A stretch of 48,169 nt of DNA. Origin: Planctomycetota bacterium. Its GTDB lineage: Bacteria > Planctomycetota > J058. Position numbers and translations under genes: made by a program. The stretch is taken from the NCBI GenBank assembly GCA_019636275.1, contig JAHBXY010000063.1, positions 1 to 48,169 on the forward strand, given 5' to 3'. Of this stretch, positions 35,379 to 43,758 are shown in pieces (positions within the stretch are counted from its first letter, which is position 1; each line of letters starts with the position of its first letter). The notes under the pieces are model-generated. The model searched no databases and had not been told where the DNA came from. It saw only the letters and a list, made by a program, of their open reading frames with translations.

Positions 35379-35428
35379 GACGCAGGACCTCCGTGGTTCG
35401 TGCAGCCCCAACGCGCGCGGGCCGCGGG

Positions 35429-38152
35429 TCATTCCCGGGCGCCGACCCCACGCCGGCCGAGCGCCACGAGCGCCGGCGGCAGGAAGACGAGCGAGGCCAC
35501 GAGCCCGCAGGCCGTGCCGATCGCCAGGAAGGCGCCGAAGCTCGCCAGCCCCTCGTGCGCGGCGAACACGAGCGAGCCGAACCCGATCAGCGTCGTCCCG
35601 CTCGTGAGCGAGACCGCGGCCCCGGTCGGGCCGGCCGCCGGGTTGTCGCGCGGCGCCTCGCGCCAGCGATGCACGAGGTGCACGCCGCTGTCGACGCCGA
35701 TCCCGACGAGGATCGGCACGGCGTAGAAGTTGGCCAGGTTCAGGTGGACGTCGCACAGGACGGCCAGGCCGGCGGCCCAGACCAGGCTGAGCACCGTCGG
35801 CAGGAGCGCCAGGGCCGCCAGGAGCGGCGAACGGACGTCGAGGAGCACCAGCACGACCACGACCACGACCGCGTAGCCCAGCGCCACGACGAAGCCCTGG
35901 CGCATGACCTCGACCGAGCGGTGGACCATGACCGGCACCCCCGTCACGGTCGGGTCGATGGCCGTGATCTCCTCGTGGAAGGCGGCCAGGTTGGCCGGGT
36001 CCCACAGATCGGCGCGCGGGTAGGCCATGAGCGCGAGCTGGCCGTCCTTGCCGACGAGCCGCTCGCGCACCTCGGGCGGCACGACGTCGAGCGTCAGGGC
36101 GCCCGGGCGCGCCAGCGCGCCGAGCACGTCCTTGAGCCCGTCGAGGAGCGCCGCCTGCCAGGCCGAGAGCGCCCGCCACCCCGGGTCGTCGGCCGGCGCC
36201 GGGCGCTCGAGCGCCGCCGCCAGCCGCCCGGCGCGGGCGGTCAGCGCCTCGACCGCCGCCACCTCCTCGGCCGCGGCGCCGCCGCCAGCGCGCCCGGCGG
36301 TCGTGAGCCGGGCGGAGGCCCTCGAACCGCGCGTCGTGCCAGCCAGCCGCGCGCGGTCGGCCGCGGTCGCCTCGTCGGTCTCGCCCAGCGGCCGCGTGGC
36401 CGCGGGGTCGAGGGGGCCCAGGTCGGCCGCCAGCGCCTCGAGCGCCGCCTGCCGCCCGGGCGGCGGCAGGAGGTCGAGCGGGCCCTCGACGCGGGCGAAC
36501 GTCTCGGGACGCGCCTGCAGCCGCGCGGTGAGCGCGCGCGCCGCCTCGAGGTCCGGGGCCAGGAACACGGCGAACCACGACGACCAGGCCGACTCGTGCG
36601 ACAGCCGCCGCTCCCAGCGCACCGACTCGAGCGTGGGGTCGTGCAGGTCGAGGAGGGCCGTGTCGAGGCGCAGGTGGCGGGCCGGCACGACCAGGAGCGC
36701 CGTGACGGCCACGCCCGCGAGCGCCAGCGGGCGCCCCAGCCGGTCGAGCCGCCCGAGGAACCCGTAGCTCACGGGCGGGCGCACCTTGGCGTCGGCCGGC
36801 TCCAGCGCGAGGAGCGCCGCGGGCAGCGTCGTGAGCATCGAGAGGACGCACAGGAGCACGCCCGCGCCGGCGATCAGCCCCAGCTCGGCCAGGCCCTGGA
36901 AGTCGACCAGGAGCGAGCTGAAGAAGGCCGCGGCGCTGGTCCCGGCGGCGATCAGGTTGCCGGGCCCCGTCGTGACCATCGCCTCGCGCACGGCGTCGGC
37001 CGGCAGGAGGCCGCGCGCCCGCGCCTCCAGGTGGCGCGCCAGCAGGTGGATGCCGAAGTCGCCGCCGAGGCCGATGAGGATGATCGTGAACACGAGCGAG
37101 AGCAGGTTCAGCGACCCGATCGCCAGGGTGAGGAAGCCATAGGTCCAGGCGATCCCCACGCCCAGGCTGCCCATGACGAGCAGCGGCCGCCACACGCTGC
37201 GGAACGCGAGCATGTACATGAGCGCCACGCCGCAGAAGGCGATCGACGTGGCGAGGGTCATGTCGCGGTTGGTCGACAGGAGCTCATCGGCCGAGAGCAC
37301 CGGCCGCCCCGTGAGGCCGGCGTCGACGCCGGGGTGCGCCGCGCGGGCCTCGTCGAGGGCGGCGCGGATGCGGCGCAGCGGCGCCTCGATCACGGCCAGG
37401 GTGCCGTAGTCGCGCTCGACCTGCACGGCGATCATCAGGAAGCGCGCCTGCCGGCCCTCGGGGTCGGTGCGCGGGTCGCTGTCGAAGAACGGGACGACGG
37501 TGCTGGCCCGGGCGCCCGGGAGGAGCGCGCCGACGCCCTCGCCCGTGGGCTCCTCGCCGGCGAGCGCGCGCTCGGCGTCGGCCAGGAGGCCGTCGAGGAA
37601 GGCGAACGCCACGTGGTCGCCCGGCTCGGGGTCGCGCGCCTGCAGGGCCAGCTCGCTCGTGCGCTCGACGATCGTCGCCAGGAGGTCGCCCAGGTCGCGG
37701 GCCCGCACGAGCTGCCGCAGGTCGTCGCGCGCGGCGAGCAGGCGCGCGCGCGCCTCGGCGACCTCCTCGTCGCTGGCGAGGTGCAGGGGGAAGGCGCGCA
37801 GGGGGGCCAGGTCGACCGCGTGCCGGGCGAAGACGACGCCGTCGACCTGCGCCAGCCGCCGGCACAGGTCCTCCGCGAAGGCCAGCGCGCGCGCCGGCTG
37901 CCCGTCGGTCGCCACGCCGACCCAGGCGTACTCCGTCTCCGGGAAGTTGCCCAGGTAGTCGTGCTTGAAGCGGACGAAGTAGTCCGCCTCCGACGACACG
38001 AGCTTGTCCTGGTCGGTGTCGATCTCGAGGCGCGTGGCCGCCAGCCACGCGCCGCCGCCGGCCAGGGCGAGGGCCGCGGCCAGGATCAGCCGCGGCCGCC
38101 GCGCCACGCCGCGGGCCCATCCGTCCACCGCGCGCTCGAGCCTCGCTCCCAT
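35429..38152 (-). CDS. MMPL/RND-family lipid transporter (HpnN-like)
   Basis: A 907-residue RND-superfamily exporter with about 12 membrane helices in two clusters, each a large periplasmic loop plus sterol-sensing-like helices. Key segments: LLSLVFTIILIGLGGDFGIHLLARH and its repeat LANFYAVPILVGIGVDSGVHLVHRW, both carrying the Asp expected for proton relay. The form resembles HpnN hopanoid transporters. The second loop contains an Ala/Gly/Arg-rich, probably disordered stretch around 595-625. A possible GATGAT box lies 9 bases before the ATG. No hopanoid-synthesis genes are in the window, so the substrate is inferred only. Confidence 0.85.
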   Translation of the reverse strand: MGARLERAVDGWARGVARRPRLILAAALALAGGGAWLAATRLEIDTDQDKLVSSEADYFVRFKHDYLGNFPETEYAWVGVATDGQPARALAFAEDLCRRLAQVDGVVFARHAVDLAPLRAFPLHLASDEEVAEARARLLAARDDLRQLVRARDLGDLLATIVERTSELALQARDPEPGDHVAFAFLDGLLADAERALAGEEPTGEGVGALLPGARASTVVPFFDSDPRTDPEGRQARFLMIAVQVERDYGTLAVIEAPLRRIRAALDEARAAHPGVDAGLTGRPVLSADELLSTNRDMTLATSIAFCGVALMYMLAFRSVWRPLLVMGSLGVGIAWTYGFLTLAIGSLNLLSLVFTIILIGLGGDFGIHLLARHLEARARGLLPADAVREAMVTTGPGNLIAAGTSAAAFFSSLLVDFQGLAELGLIAGAGVLLCVLSMLTTLPAALLALEPADAKVRPPVSYGFLGRLDRLGRPLALAGVAVTALLVVPARHLRLDTALLDLHDPTLESVRWERRLSHESAWSSWFAVFLAPDLEAARALTARLQARPETFARVEGPLDLLPPPGRQAALEALAADLGPLDPAATRPLGETDEATAADRARLAGTTRGSRASARLTTAGRAGGGAAAEEVAAVEALTARAGRLAAALERPAPADDPGWRALSAWQAALLDGLKDVLGALARPGALTLDVVPPEVRERLVGKDGQLALMAYPRADLWDPANLAAFHEEITAIDPTVTGVPVMVHRSVEVMRQGFVVALGYAVVVVVVLVLLDVRSPLLAALALLPTVLSLVWAAGLAVLCDVHLNLANFYAVPILVGIGVDSGVHLVHRWREAPRDNPAAGPTGAAVSLTSGTTLIGFGSLVFAAHEGLASFGAFLAIGTACGLVASLVFLPPALVALGRRGVGARE

Positions 38153-38250
38153 GGGGCGGGGATCATCTCACCTCGGCGGGGGAGTCACCACTCACGGCGC
38201 CGTCGCCGCTGGCGCTCCCCGCCCGGCGCGGCCATCCTCCGCCCGACGAG

Positions 38251-39015
38251 GTGCCCGTGGAGCGCTGCCCCCTCTGCCACGCGCCCCTGTCCGGCCCGCA
38301 AGCGGTGACCCGGTGCGGAAGGTGCGGCACGCCGGCGCACGCGGGCTGCCTGAGCGAGCTGGGCGAGGGGCGCTGCCCGGTGCTCGGCTGCGCGCGGGCG
38401 GCGCCGCCGGCGCCGGTCGACAAGCCGACGGGGCGACCGTGGCGGGTCGTGGTGGTCGGCGCGCTCGCGGCGTTGCTCGTTATCGGGGGCTGGGTGATCG
38501 CCGTGGAGCGCGCGAACCGGCGCCCGGAGTTCCATCCCCCCCCCTTCCACCACCACCCGCACGACGAGTCCGTGCCGCCCGACCTCGCGCACCTCGGGAG
38601 CGACGCCGACCTCTCGCACGTCCGGGTGGGGCAGCGGTACCGCTACGTGCTCACCAACCCGGGCGCGCCGCCCCTCGAGATGGAGTATCGCGTCACCGAC
38701 GTGGGCCGGAACCTGGTGGCCTACGAGCACACGACGCTCATGGACATCGGCCTCGGTCTGGCGCCGATCGGCCCGCCCACGCCGCAGGAGTGGAGTCACC
38801 ACCCGTCGTCCGCAGCGGTGCCGTCGCCCGCCCTGCCCCAGCGCACCGAGCGCGTGCGCGTGGGGGACGTTGAGTTCGACTGCTGGGTCGTCGTGTCGGA
38901 CAACACGGTCGCCTGGGTGCCCGAGCGCGGCGGCGTGCCGGTGTTCCCTGGGCTCGTGCGGTTGGAGACCGAGGGCCAGACGACCATGGAGTTGACCGAG
39001 GTCACCGGCCCCTGA
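38251..39015 (+). CDS. Zinc-finger membrane protein of unknown function
   Basis: A 254-residue protein. The N-terminal cysteine-rich module (CPLCHAPLSGP, CGRCGTPAHAGC, CPVLGC) is RING- or B-box-like. One membrane helix follows (VVVVGALAALLVIGGWVIAV), then a His-rich stretch (HPPPFHHHPHDES) and a beta-rich domain ending in VGDVEFDCWVVVSDNTVAWVPERGG. The last 58 codons (38842-39015) recur almost perfectly at 41972-42145. The GTG at 38251 starts the zinc finger. The cysteine near 210 is conserved in both copies. I do not recognise the family. Its 3' end marks the left border of the HNH/minisatellite unit. Confidence 0.75.
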   Translation: MPVERCPLCHAPLSGPQAVTRCGRCGTPAHAGCLSELGEGRCPVLGCARAAPPAPVDKPTGRPWRVVVVGALAALLVIGGWVIAVERANRRPEFHPPPFHHHPHDESVPPDLAHLGSDADLSHVRVGQRYRYVLTNPGAPPLEMEYRVTDVGRNLVAYEHTTLMDIGLGLAPIGPPTPQEWSHHPSSAAVPSPALPQRTERVRVGDVEFDCWVVVSDNTVAWVPERGGVPVFPGLVRLETEGQTTMELTEVTGP

Positions 39016-39142
39016 CGCGCGACCGTCGATGCCGAGACGGAGCGGCGCCGCATCGGAGACGCAGGGCGGTCCTGGCGAACCAGGTGTTCGACGTCAGCGC
39101 CGCGAGCCGATCCGCTCGAGCTCACTCGGGCTGGCTGGAGCC

Positions 39143-39800
39143 CGTGAGCAGGGTCCCGGGGCTGTGCGTGGCCCGGTGTTCAACGACGAGGGCGGTCGAG
39201 TGGCTCGCGCCCGTGAGCAGGGTGCGGGGCTGAACGTCGGCCCGCCGTCCGTCGACGAAGGCGATCGAGTGGCTGACGCCCGTGAGCACGGTGCCGGCGC
39301 GGGACGCCGGCCTGGGTTTCGTCGACGAAGGCGATCGAGTGGCTGACGCCCGTGAGCACGGTGCCGGCGCGGGACGCCGGCCCGGGTTTCGTCGACGAAG
39401 GCGATCGAGTGGCTGACGCCCGTGAGCACGGTGCCGGCGCGGGACGCCGGCCCGGGTTTCGTCGACGAGGGCCAGGGCTGGACGTCGGCCCGGGGTTCGT
39501 CGACGAGGGCGGTCGAGTGGCTGGCGCCCGTGAGCACCGGTCCGCGCGTCGCCGGGCGTGATCGTCGACGACGAGGCCGACGACGGGCTGGGTCCCGTGA
39601 GCGTCGGCCCGCGCGTCACCGGCGTGATCGTCGTCGACGACGAGGCCGCCGGCGGGCTGGCGCCCGTGAGCACCGGTCCGCGCGTCGCCGGGCGTGATCG
39701 TCGACGACGAGGCCGACGACGGGCTGGTCCCGTGAGGGTCGGCCCACGCGGGTGATCGTCGTCGAGGACGAGGACGTCGCGGGTCTGGACTCCGCGGCGC
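39143..39800. repeat. Left 66-70-bp minisatellite array
   Basis: About nine units, each marked by CGTGAGCA or a close variant, at 39143, 39212, 39281, 39351, 39421, 39529, 39596, 39665 and 39731. Units at 39281-39421 repeat at exactly 70 bp and are almost identical. Two subfamilies exist: A (39143-39528) and B (39529 on, with GATCGTCGACGACGAGGCC). Since 70 is not a multiple of three, no frame repeats, so it is not coding. It lies downstream of the HNH gene. Nothing else occupies 39016-39880. Confidence 0.9.
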
Positions 39801-39880
39801 CCGATTCGCGCGTTGCCGGCGCAGCTCGTCGTCGACGGGCCCGGAGCTCGACGTTCAGAATCCGACCGCCCCCCCTCTCG

Positions 39881-41218
39881 CTACGCCGACCGAGCGCCCG
39901 GGTCGACCTGCTCGACCCCGCGCCCGATCAGGCCGTCGCCGACGATCCGCAGCGCCTCCGCCGTCAGCGCCTCGATCGAGCGACCCTCGCCTCGGTCGGC
40001 GAGCCGCTGGCCGGCCCGGCGCACGAGCTCGCGGGCCTCGGTCTTCGTGCACTGGAGGCCCACGAGCGCCAGCACCGCGATCCGCGCCGGCTCGTCCTCC
40101 TCCTGCGCCGCGCTCCGCCGCACGCCCGTCGACGCCGGCGCGGCCGGCGTGCTCACGGGCGCGACCGGCGCCGGCGCGCCCGTGAGCTCCGTCCCGTCGG
40201 CGAGGAAGAAGCGGAAGCCCACCCGCGCGTCGCCCTTGATCTCGATGTAGCCCTGATGGCGGTCAGGGTGGTGGCGATCGCATGCGAGCAGCATGCGATC
40301 CGGATCGTGCCCGGTGGCCTCGCGCCCGGGCTCGTGGTGGATGTGGAGCCGCCCCCGCTCGCCGCAGCCCGGGACCTTGCAGACGCCGCCGTCACGATCC
40401 ATGACCAGGCGCCGGATCCGATCCGGGATCGTCTTCGTCACCTTGCCCGTGCCCGTGCGCAGGTCATGGACCTCGGCGTCGCACGTCGCCGCCGCCTCGC
40501 TGGCGGGCGAGAGCTGGACCGGCCCGTCGCGGCCCTGGAGGGTCGCCGGCGCGCCACACTCGCACTTGTGGATCACGATCCGGTAGGCCGGTCCCGCCCC
40601 GGCCCGGCTGGCCACGCCCTCGGCGTAGCCGCGGCACACGACCTCGAGCGCCTGCTCGTCGGTGAGGGGCCGGTCGCTGTTCAGCCGCGCGAGGCGCAGG
40701 GCCTCGTCGAGCCAGCCGGCCTGCTCCTTGGTCTGCTTGAACGTCCGCCGCACGGGCGCCTCCTCGCCCTTGGCCTCGGCGACCAGGACCTCGAGCTGGC
40801 GGTACGTGCAGGTCTTCGCCAGGTCGAGCCAGCGCTCCTCGGTCTCGGGTGTGGCCACCGGCGCGACCGTCCGCGCCTTGGTCCAGTCGACCTGGCCGGC
40901 GCGGAAGTCGATCCGCATGCGCGGCAGGCGCTCGAGCTCCCGAGCGAGCGCGATCAGCTCGCGGGCCTTCCTGTCCGACCTGACGAAGCCGCGAGCGACG
41001 GCGTACTTCCCGATCCGCGTGTGGCCAAAGGCCCGGTGCACGTCGCGCCGCTCGGCGTGCAGGAGGAGGTAGGCCAGCTCGGCAGTCGCCTGCCGCTCGC
41101 GGCGGACCACGTCTGCGATCCGGGCGTCGATCCGCCGCGCCTCGTCGAGGATCGCCTCGAGCTCGGCCTTGGGGCGCGGCAGGGACGAGGCGGAGCCTCG
41201 GCGCGAGGTCGTCTTCAT
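39881..41218 (-). CDS. HNH endonuclease with DUF222 domain
   Basis: A 445-residue protein: helical DUF222 region (about 20-250), then an HNH nuclease (about 270-330) with Cys280, Cys285, HIHH (292-295), CDRHH (313-317) and a final H-x-G, a zinc-bound beta-beta-alpha-metal site. After a Pro/Ala/Thr linker (345-370) comes a RuvA C-terminal-like helical bundle (380-430: IAVLALVGLQCTKTEARELVRRAG). DUF222-HNH proteins include the repeated 13E12 genes of mycobacteria and are often spread by recombination; their biological role is unsettled. The ATG has GGAGGG seven bases upstream. A TATCAT box lies at 41303-41308. It is flanked by outward-facing minisatellite arrays. Confidence 0.9.
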   Translation of the reverse strand: MKTTSRRGSASSLPRPKAELEAILDEARRIDARIADVVRRERQATAELAYLLLHAERRDVHRAFGHTRIGKYAVARGFVRSDRKARELIALARELERLPRMRIDFRAGQVDWTKARTVAPVATPETEERWLDLAKTCTYRQLEVLVAEAKGEEAPVRRTFKQTKEQAGWLDEALRLARLNSDRPLTDEQALEVVCRGYAEGVASRAGAGPAYRIVIHKCECGAPATLQGRDGPVQLSPASEAAATCDAEVHDLRTGTGKVTKTIPDRIRRLVMDRDGGVCKVPGCGERGRLHIHHEPGREATGHDPDRMLLACDRHHPDRHQGYIEIKGDARVGFRFFLADGTELTGAPAPVAPVSTPAAPASTGVRRSAAQEEDEPARIAVLALVGLQCTKTEARELVRRAGQRLADRGEGRSIEALTAEALRIVGDGLIGRGVEQVDPGARSA

Positions 41219-41514
41219 GGACCCTCCTTCGTGCGGTGTGGTTGGTGGTGGTGACGGCGAGCCTGCGCTGACCGGACGACCAATGCGCCACGCCAGCAAC
41301 GAATGATACCGGGGCCAGCGTCCCATTGCGAGTTTCAAATGTGTGCGTTATGTGGCTCGCGACGGGCGTGGGACGCGTCAGCCGCGAGAGCGAGCCTCGG
41401 AGGCGAGTCGTGGCCGAGTCCCGGATTGACCCGCGTTGGCGACGGCGACGGCGGGACTCGAATCCCGAAGCGGCGCTCAGCATGTGACAACCACCCGAGC
41501 GCACGACGCACTCG

Positions 41515-41833
41515 TGCTCACGGGCGTCAGCCACTCGACCGCCCTCGTCGTCGGACCGCGGGCCGACGTCCCGCGCCGGCACCGTGCTCACGGGCGTCAG
41601 CCTCACGACCGCCCTCATCGTCGGACCGCGGCCCGACGTTCAGCCCCAGGACCGTGCTCACAGGCGCCAGCCTCTCGACCGCCCTCGTCGTCGGAACGCG
41701 GGCCGACGTCCAGCCCCGGCATCATGCTCACGGGCGCCAGCCTCTCGACCGCCCTCGTCGACGGACCGCGGGCCGGCGTCCCGCGCCGGGATCGTGCTCA
41801 CGGGACCCGGCCCGTCGTCGGCCTCGTCGTCGT
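41515..41833. repeat. Right 70-bp minisatellite array (inverted)
   Basis: Five units marked by TGCTCACG/A at 41515, 41585, 41655, 41725 and 41795, an exact 70-bp period, with the last truncated. They are the reverse complement of the left array. The first four are subfamily A, the last switches to the B type (ACCCGGCCCGTCGTCGGCC). The array stops where a copy of the zinc-finger gene begins (41835). The 292 bases between the HNH start and the array hold only a possible promoter. Confidence 0.9.
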
Positions 41834-41834
41834 A

Positions 41835-42145
41835 CGGTGTGGGCCGGAACCGGTCGCCGCCGAGATCGCGACGCTCATGGACATGGGCGGCGGCGTCGAG
41901 CCGTCGGCTCGCCCACGCCGCAGGAGTGGGTTTACCAGCCTGCGACACCGTGGTCGGACGCTCCACTCCACCGCACCGAGCGCGTGCGCGTGGGCGACGT
42001 CGAGTTCGACTGCTGGGTCGTCGTGTCGGACAACACGGTCGCCTGGGTGCCCGAGCGCGGCGGCGTGCCGGTGTTCCCTGGGGTCGTGCGGATGGAGACC
42101 GACGGGCAGACGACCATGGAGTTGACCGAGGTCACCGGCCCCTGA
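41835..42145 (+). pseudogene. 3' fragment duplicate of the zinc-finger membrane gene
   Basis: Starts at GTGTGGGCCGGAACC, which matches 38700 in the intact gene, and runs to an identical stop. The first half is diverged and frameshifted (ACGCTCATGGACAT retained, later bases shifted). The last 174 bases (41972-42145) match 38842-39015 with about six differences and no gap, so the end has been kept or was copied recently. There is no zinc finger, anchor or start, so no product is expected. Confidence 0.85.
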
Positions 42146-42170
42146 CTCGCGCCCCGCCGACCGCGCCGGT

Positions 42171-42176
42171 TACAGT
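42171..42176 (+). promoter_or_regulatory. -10 box (TACAGT) of the DUF4058 gene
   Basis: TACAGT ends 6 bases before the ATG at 42183, without a ribosome site: a probable leaderless promoter. Confidence 0.45.
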
Positions 42177-42182
42177 ACGGAC

Positions 42183-42959
42183 ATGCCCTCGCCGTTTCCG
42201 GGCATGGACCCGTACCTCGAAGATCCGGCGCGCTGGCCCGACGTGCACCTGCGCCTGATCAGCGGCCTCAGCGACCGGCTCATGGAGCTCCTGCGGCCGC
42301 GCTACGTCGTGCGGGCCGACGAGCGGGTCTACGTGAGCGACGAGGACGAGCCCGCGGCGCCGATCCGCCCCGACCTCACCGTCACGCGCGGGTCTCAGGA
42401 GGGCGCCGCCGCTCCGAGAGCGCTGTCGTCGGCGGCGACCGTCCCCGTCAAGGTCCCGACGGTGATGGGCTTCGAGCATCGCGAGCCGTTCCTGTCCGTC
42501 TTCGTCCGGGGCTCGGCCGAGGTCGTCACGGTGATCGAGGTCCTCTCGCCCACGAACAAGCGCGGCGATGGCAGCGAGGGGCGGCGGGCCTACCTGGCGA
42601 AGCGCCGGCAGGTGCTGCACAGCGAGGCGCATCTCGTCGAGATCGACCTGCTCCGCGCCGGACAGCGCGTCCCCATGGCGCGTCCCCTGCCCGCGGCCGA
42701 CTACTTCGTGATCGTCTCGCGCGCGCCCCTGCGCCCCGAGTGCGACGTCTTCCCGGTCACCCTGCGCGAGCCGCTGCCCACCGTCCCGATCCCGCTCCTC
42801 GGCGACGAGACCGTCGACGTCGACCTCCAGGCGCTGCTCGACTCGGTCTACGCGCGGGCCGGCTACGACCTCGACGTCGACTACGGGCGCGCGCCGGTGC
42901 CGCCGCTCTCCCCCGAGGACGCGGCCTGGGCGGCGGCGCGGTCGACGGGCCCGAGCTGA
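42183..42959 (+). CDS. DUF4058 family protein
   Basis: A 258-residue protein of the DUF4058 family. It starts MPSPFPGMDPYLEDPARW and contains LLRPRYVVRADERVYV, IRPDLTV, VVTVIEVLSPTNKR and HLVEIDLLRAGQR, all family hallmarks. The Asp of PDLTV and the Glu-x-x-x-x-x-x-Asn-Lys of EVLSPTNK resemble the PD-(D/E)XK nuclease core, as in Uma2-like proteins; that is an inference. The family is common in cyanobacteria and planctomycetes, often in many copies. The function is unknown. It lies directly after the gene-end duplicate, so its upstream DNA may have been rearranged. Confidence 0.85.
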   Translation: MPSPFPGMDPYLEDPARWPDVHLRLISGLSDRLMELLRPRYVVRADERVYVSDEDEPAAPIRPDLTVTRGSQEGAAAPRALSSAATVPVKVPTVMGFEHREPFLSVFVRGSAEVVTVIEVLSPTNKRGDGSEGRRAYLAKRRQVLHSEAHLVEIDLLRAGQRVPMARPLPAADYFVIVSRAPLRPECDVFPVTLREPLPTVPIPLLGDETVDVDLQALLDSVYARAGYDLDVDYGRAPVPPLSPEDAAWAAARSTGPS

Positions 42960-42960
42960 G

Positions 42961-43758
42961 TCAGCGCCGCCGGTCGACGCGCGTCGCCAGCGTGACCTCG
43001 GTGCGCTGCGCCAGCGCCACGCGTTCGTCGACGGCGTGGCGCTCGAACGCGGCGCGGAGCGCCGCCTCGAGCTCCTCTCTCAGGGGCCCGGCCCGGGGGA
43101 AGTAGGACGCGCTGCGCGCCCGGCCGAGGAGGCCTTCCTGGTCGAGCACGTGCGCGTTGTCGAACGCCTGCACGCGGACGCCCTCGAACCAGCCGCCGAG
43201 CGTCGGGTCGGCGTCGCGCGTCACCTCGACCTTGCGCCCGGCGGCCTTCGCGGCCGCCTGCGCGCGGCGCACGACCTCGTCGTACTCGGCCGTGAACGCG
43301 TCGCCCTCGGCGCGCACGTTCCACACGAGCGCCAGGCGCCCGCCGCGCAGGAGGACGCGGTGGAGCTCCTTCAGGGCCTTCGCCGCGTCGAACCAGTGGA
43401 ACGCCTGGGCGCAGGTGACCAGGTCCCGCGACGCGTCCGGCAGCCCCGTGCTCTCGGCCGTCCCCAGGCGGTACTCGACCAGCCCCTGCTCGGACCCGGG
43501 AGCGCGGCGCGCCTCCTCGAGCATGTCGTGGCTCGGGTCGACGCCGACGACGCGCGCGCCGCGCGCGGCGAGCAGGCGGGTGAAGATCCCCGTCCCGCAG
43601 CCAACGTCGAGGACCCGCACCGGCGGATCGAGGCCGTCGAGGACGGCGTCGAGCGCCGCCGGCGCGTAGGTCGGCCGGTGACGGGCGTACTCGTCGGCGA
43701 AGCCGCGGAAGTACGACGTCGGGTGCGCGTCGTCGGGGGTGCCGTAGACCTGCGTCAT
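42961..43758 (-). CDS. Class I SAM-dependent methyltransferase
   Basis: A 265-residue methyltransferase. The SAM-binding motif I is VRVLDVGCGTGIFTRLL (near 47-63), followed by the acidic VVGVDPSHDMLEEA, and motif IV-V is LVTCAQAFHWFDAAKALKELHRVL, then LALVWNV. It resembles the Methyltransf_11/TMT1 (trans-aconitate methyltransferase-like) group, with the N-terminal signature YARHRPTYA. The substrate is unknown. The ATG overlaps the preceding regulatory-domain protein's stop by four bases, so it is translated with it. It converges with the DUF4058 gene with one base between stops. Confidence 0.9.
   Translation of the reverse strand: MTQVYGTPDDAHPTSYFRGFADEYARHRPTYAPAALDAVLDGLDPPVRVLDVGCGTGIFTRLLAARGARVVGVDPSHDMLEEARRAPGSEQGLVEYRLGTAESTGLPDASRDLVTCAQAFHWFDAAKALKELHRVLLRGGRLALVWNVRAEGDAFTAEYDEVVRRAQAAAKAAGRKVEVTRDADPTLGGWFEGVRVQAFDNAHVLDQEGLLGRARSASYFPRAGPLREELEAALRAAFERHAVDERVALAQRTEVTLATRVDRRR

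Noticed and set aside
35393..38308. 971-codon plus-strand ORF opposite the MMPL gene.
   Set aside because: Antisense shadow without hydrophobic or motif structure; the minus frame is a clear RND transporter.
39094..39761. Overlapping ORFs on both strands that look like repeat proteins.
   Set aside because: They are produced by the 70-bp array; the period is not a multiple of three so the reading frame changes each unit, and there is no ribosome site.
39143..41833. CRISPR array.
   Set aside because: Whole 70-bp units repeat without variable spacers, and no cas genes are present.
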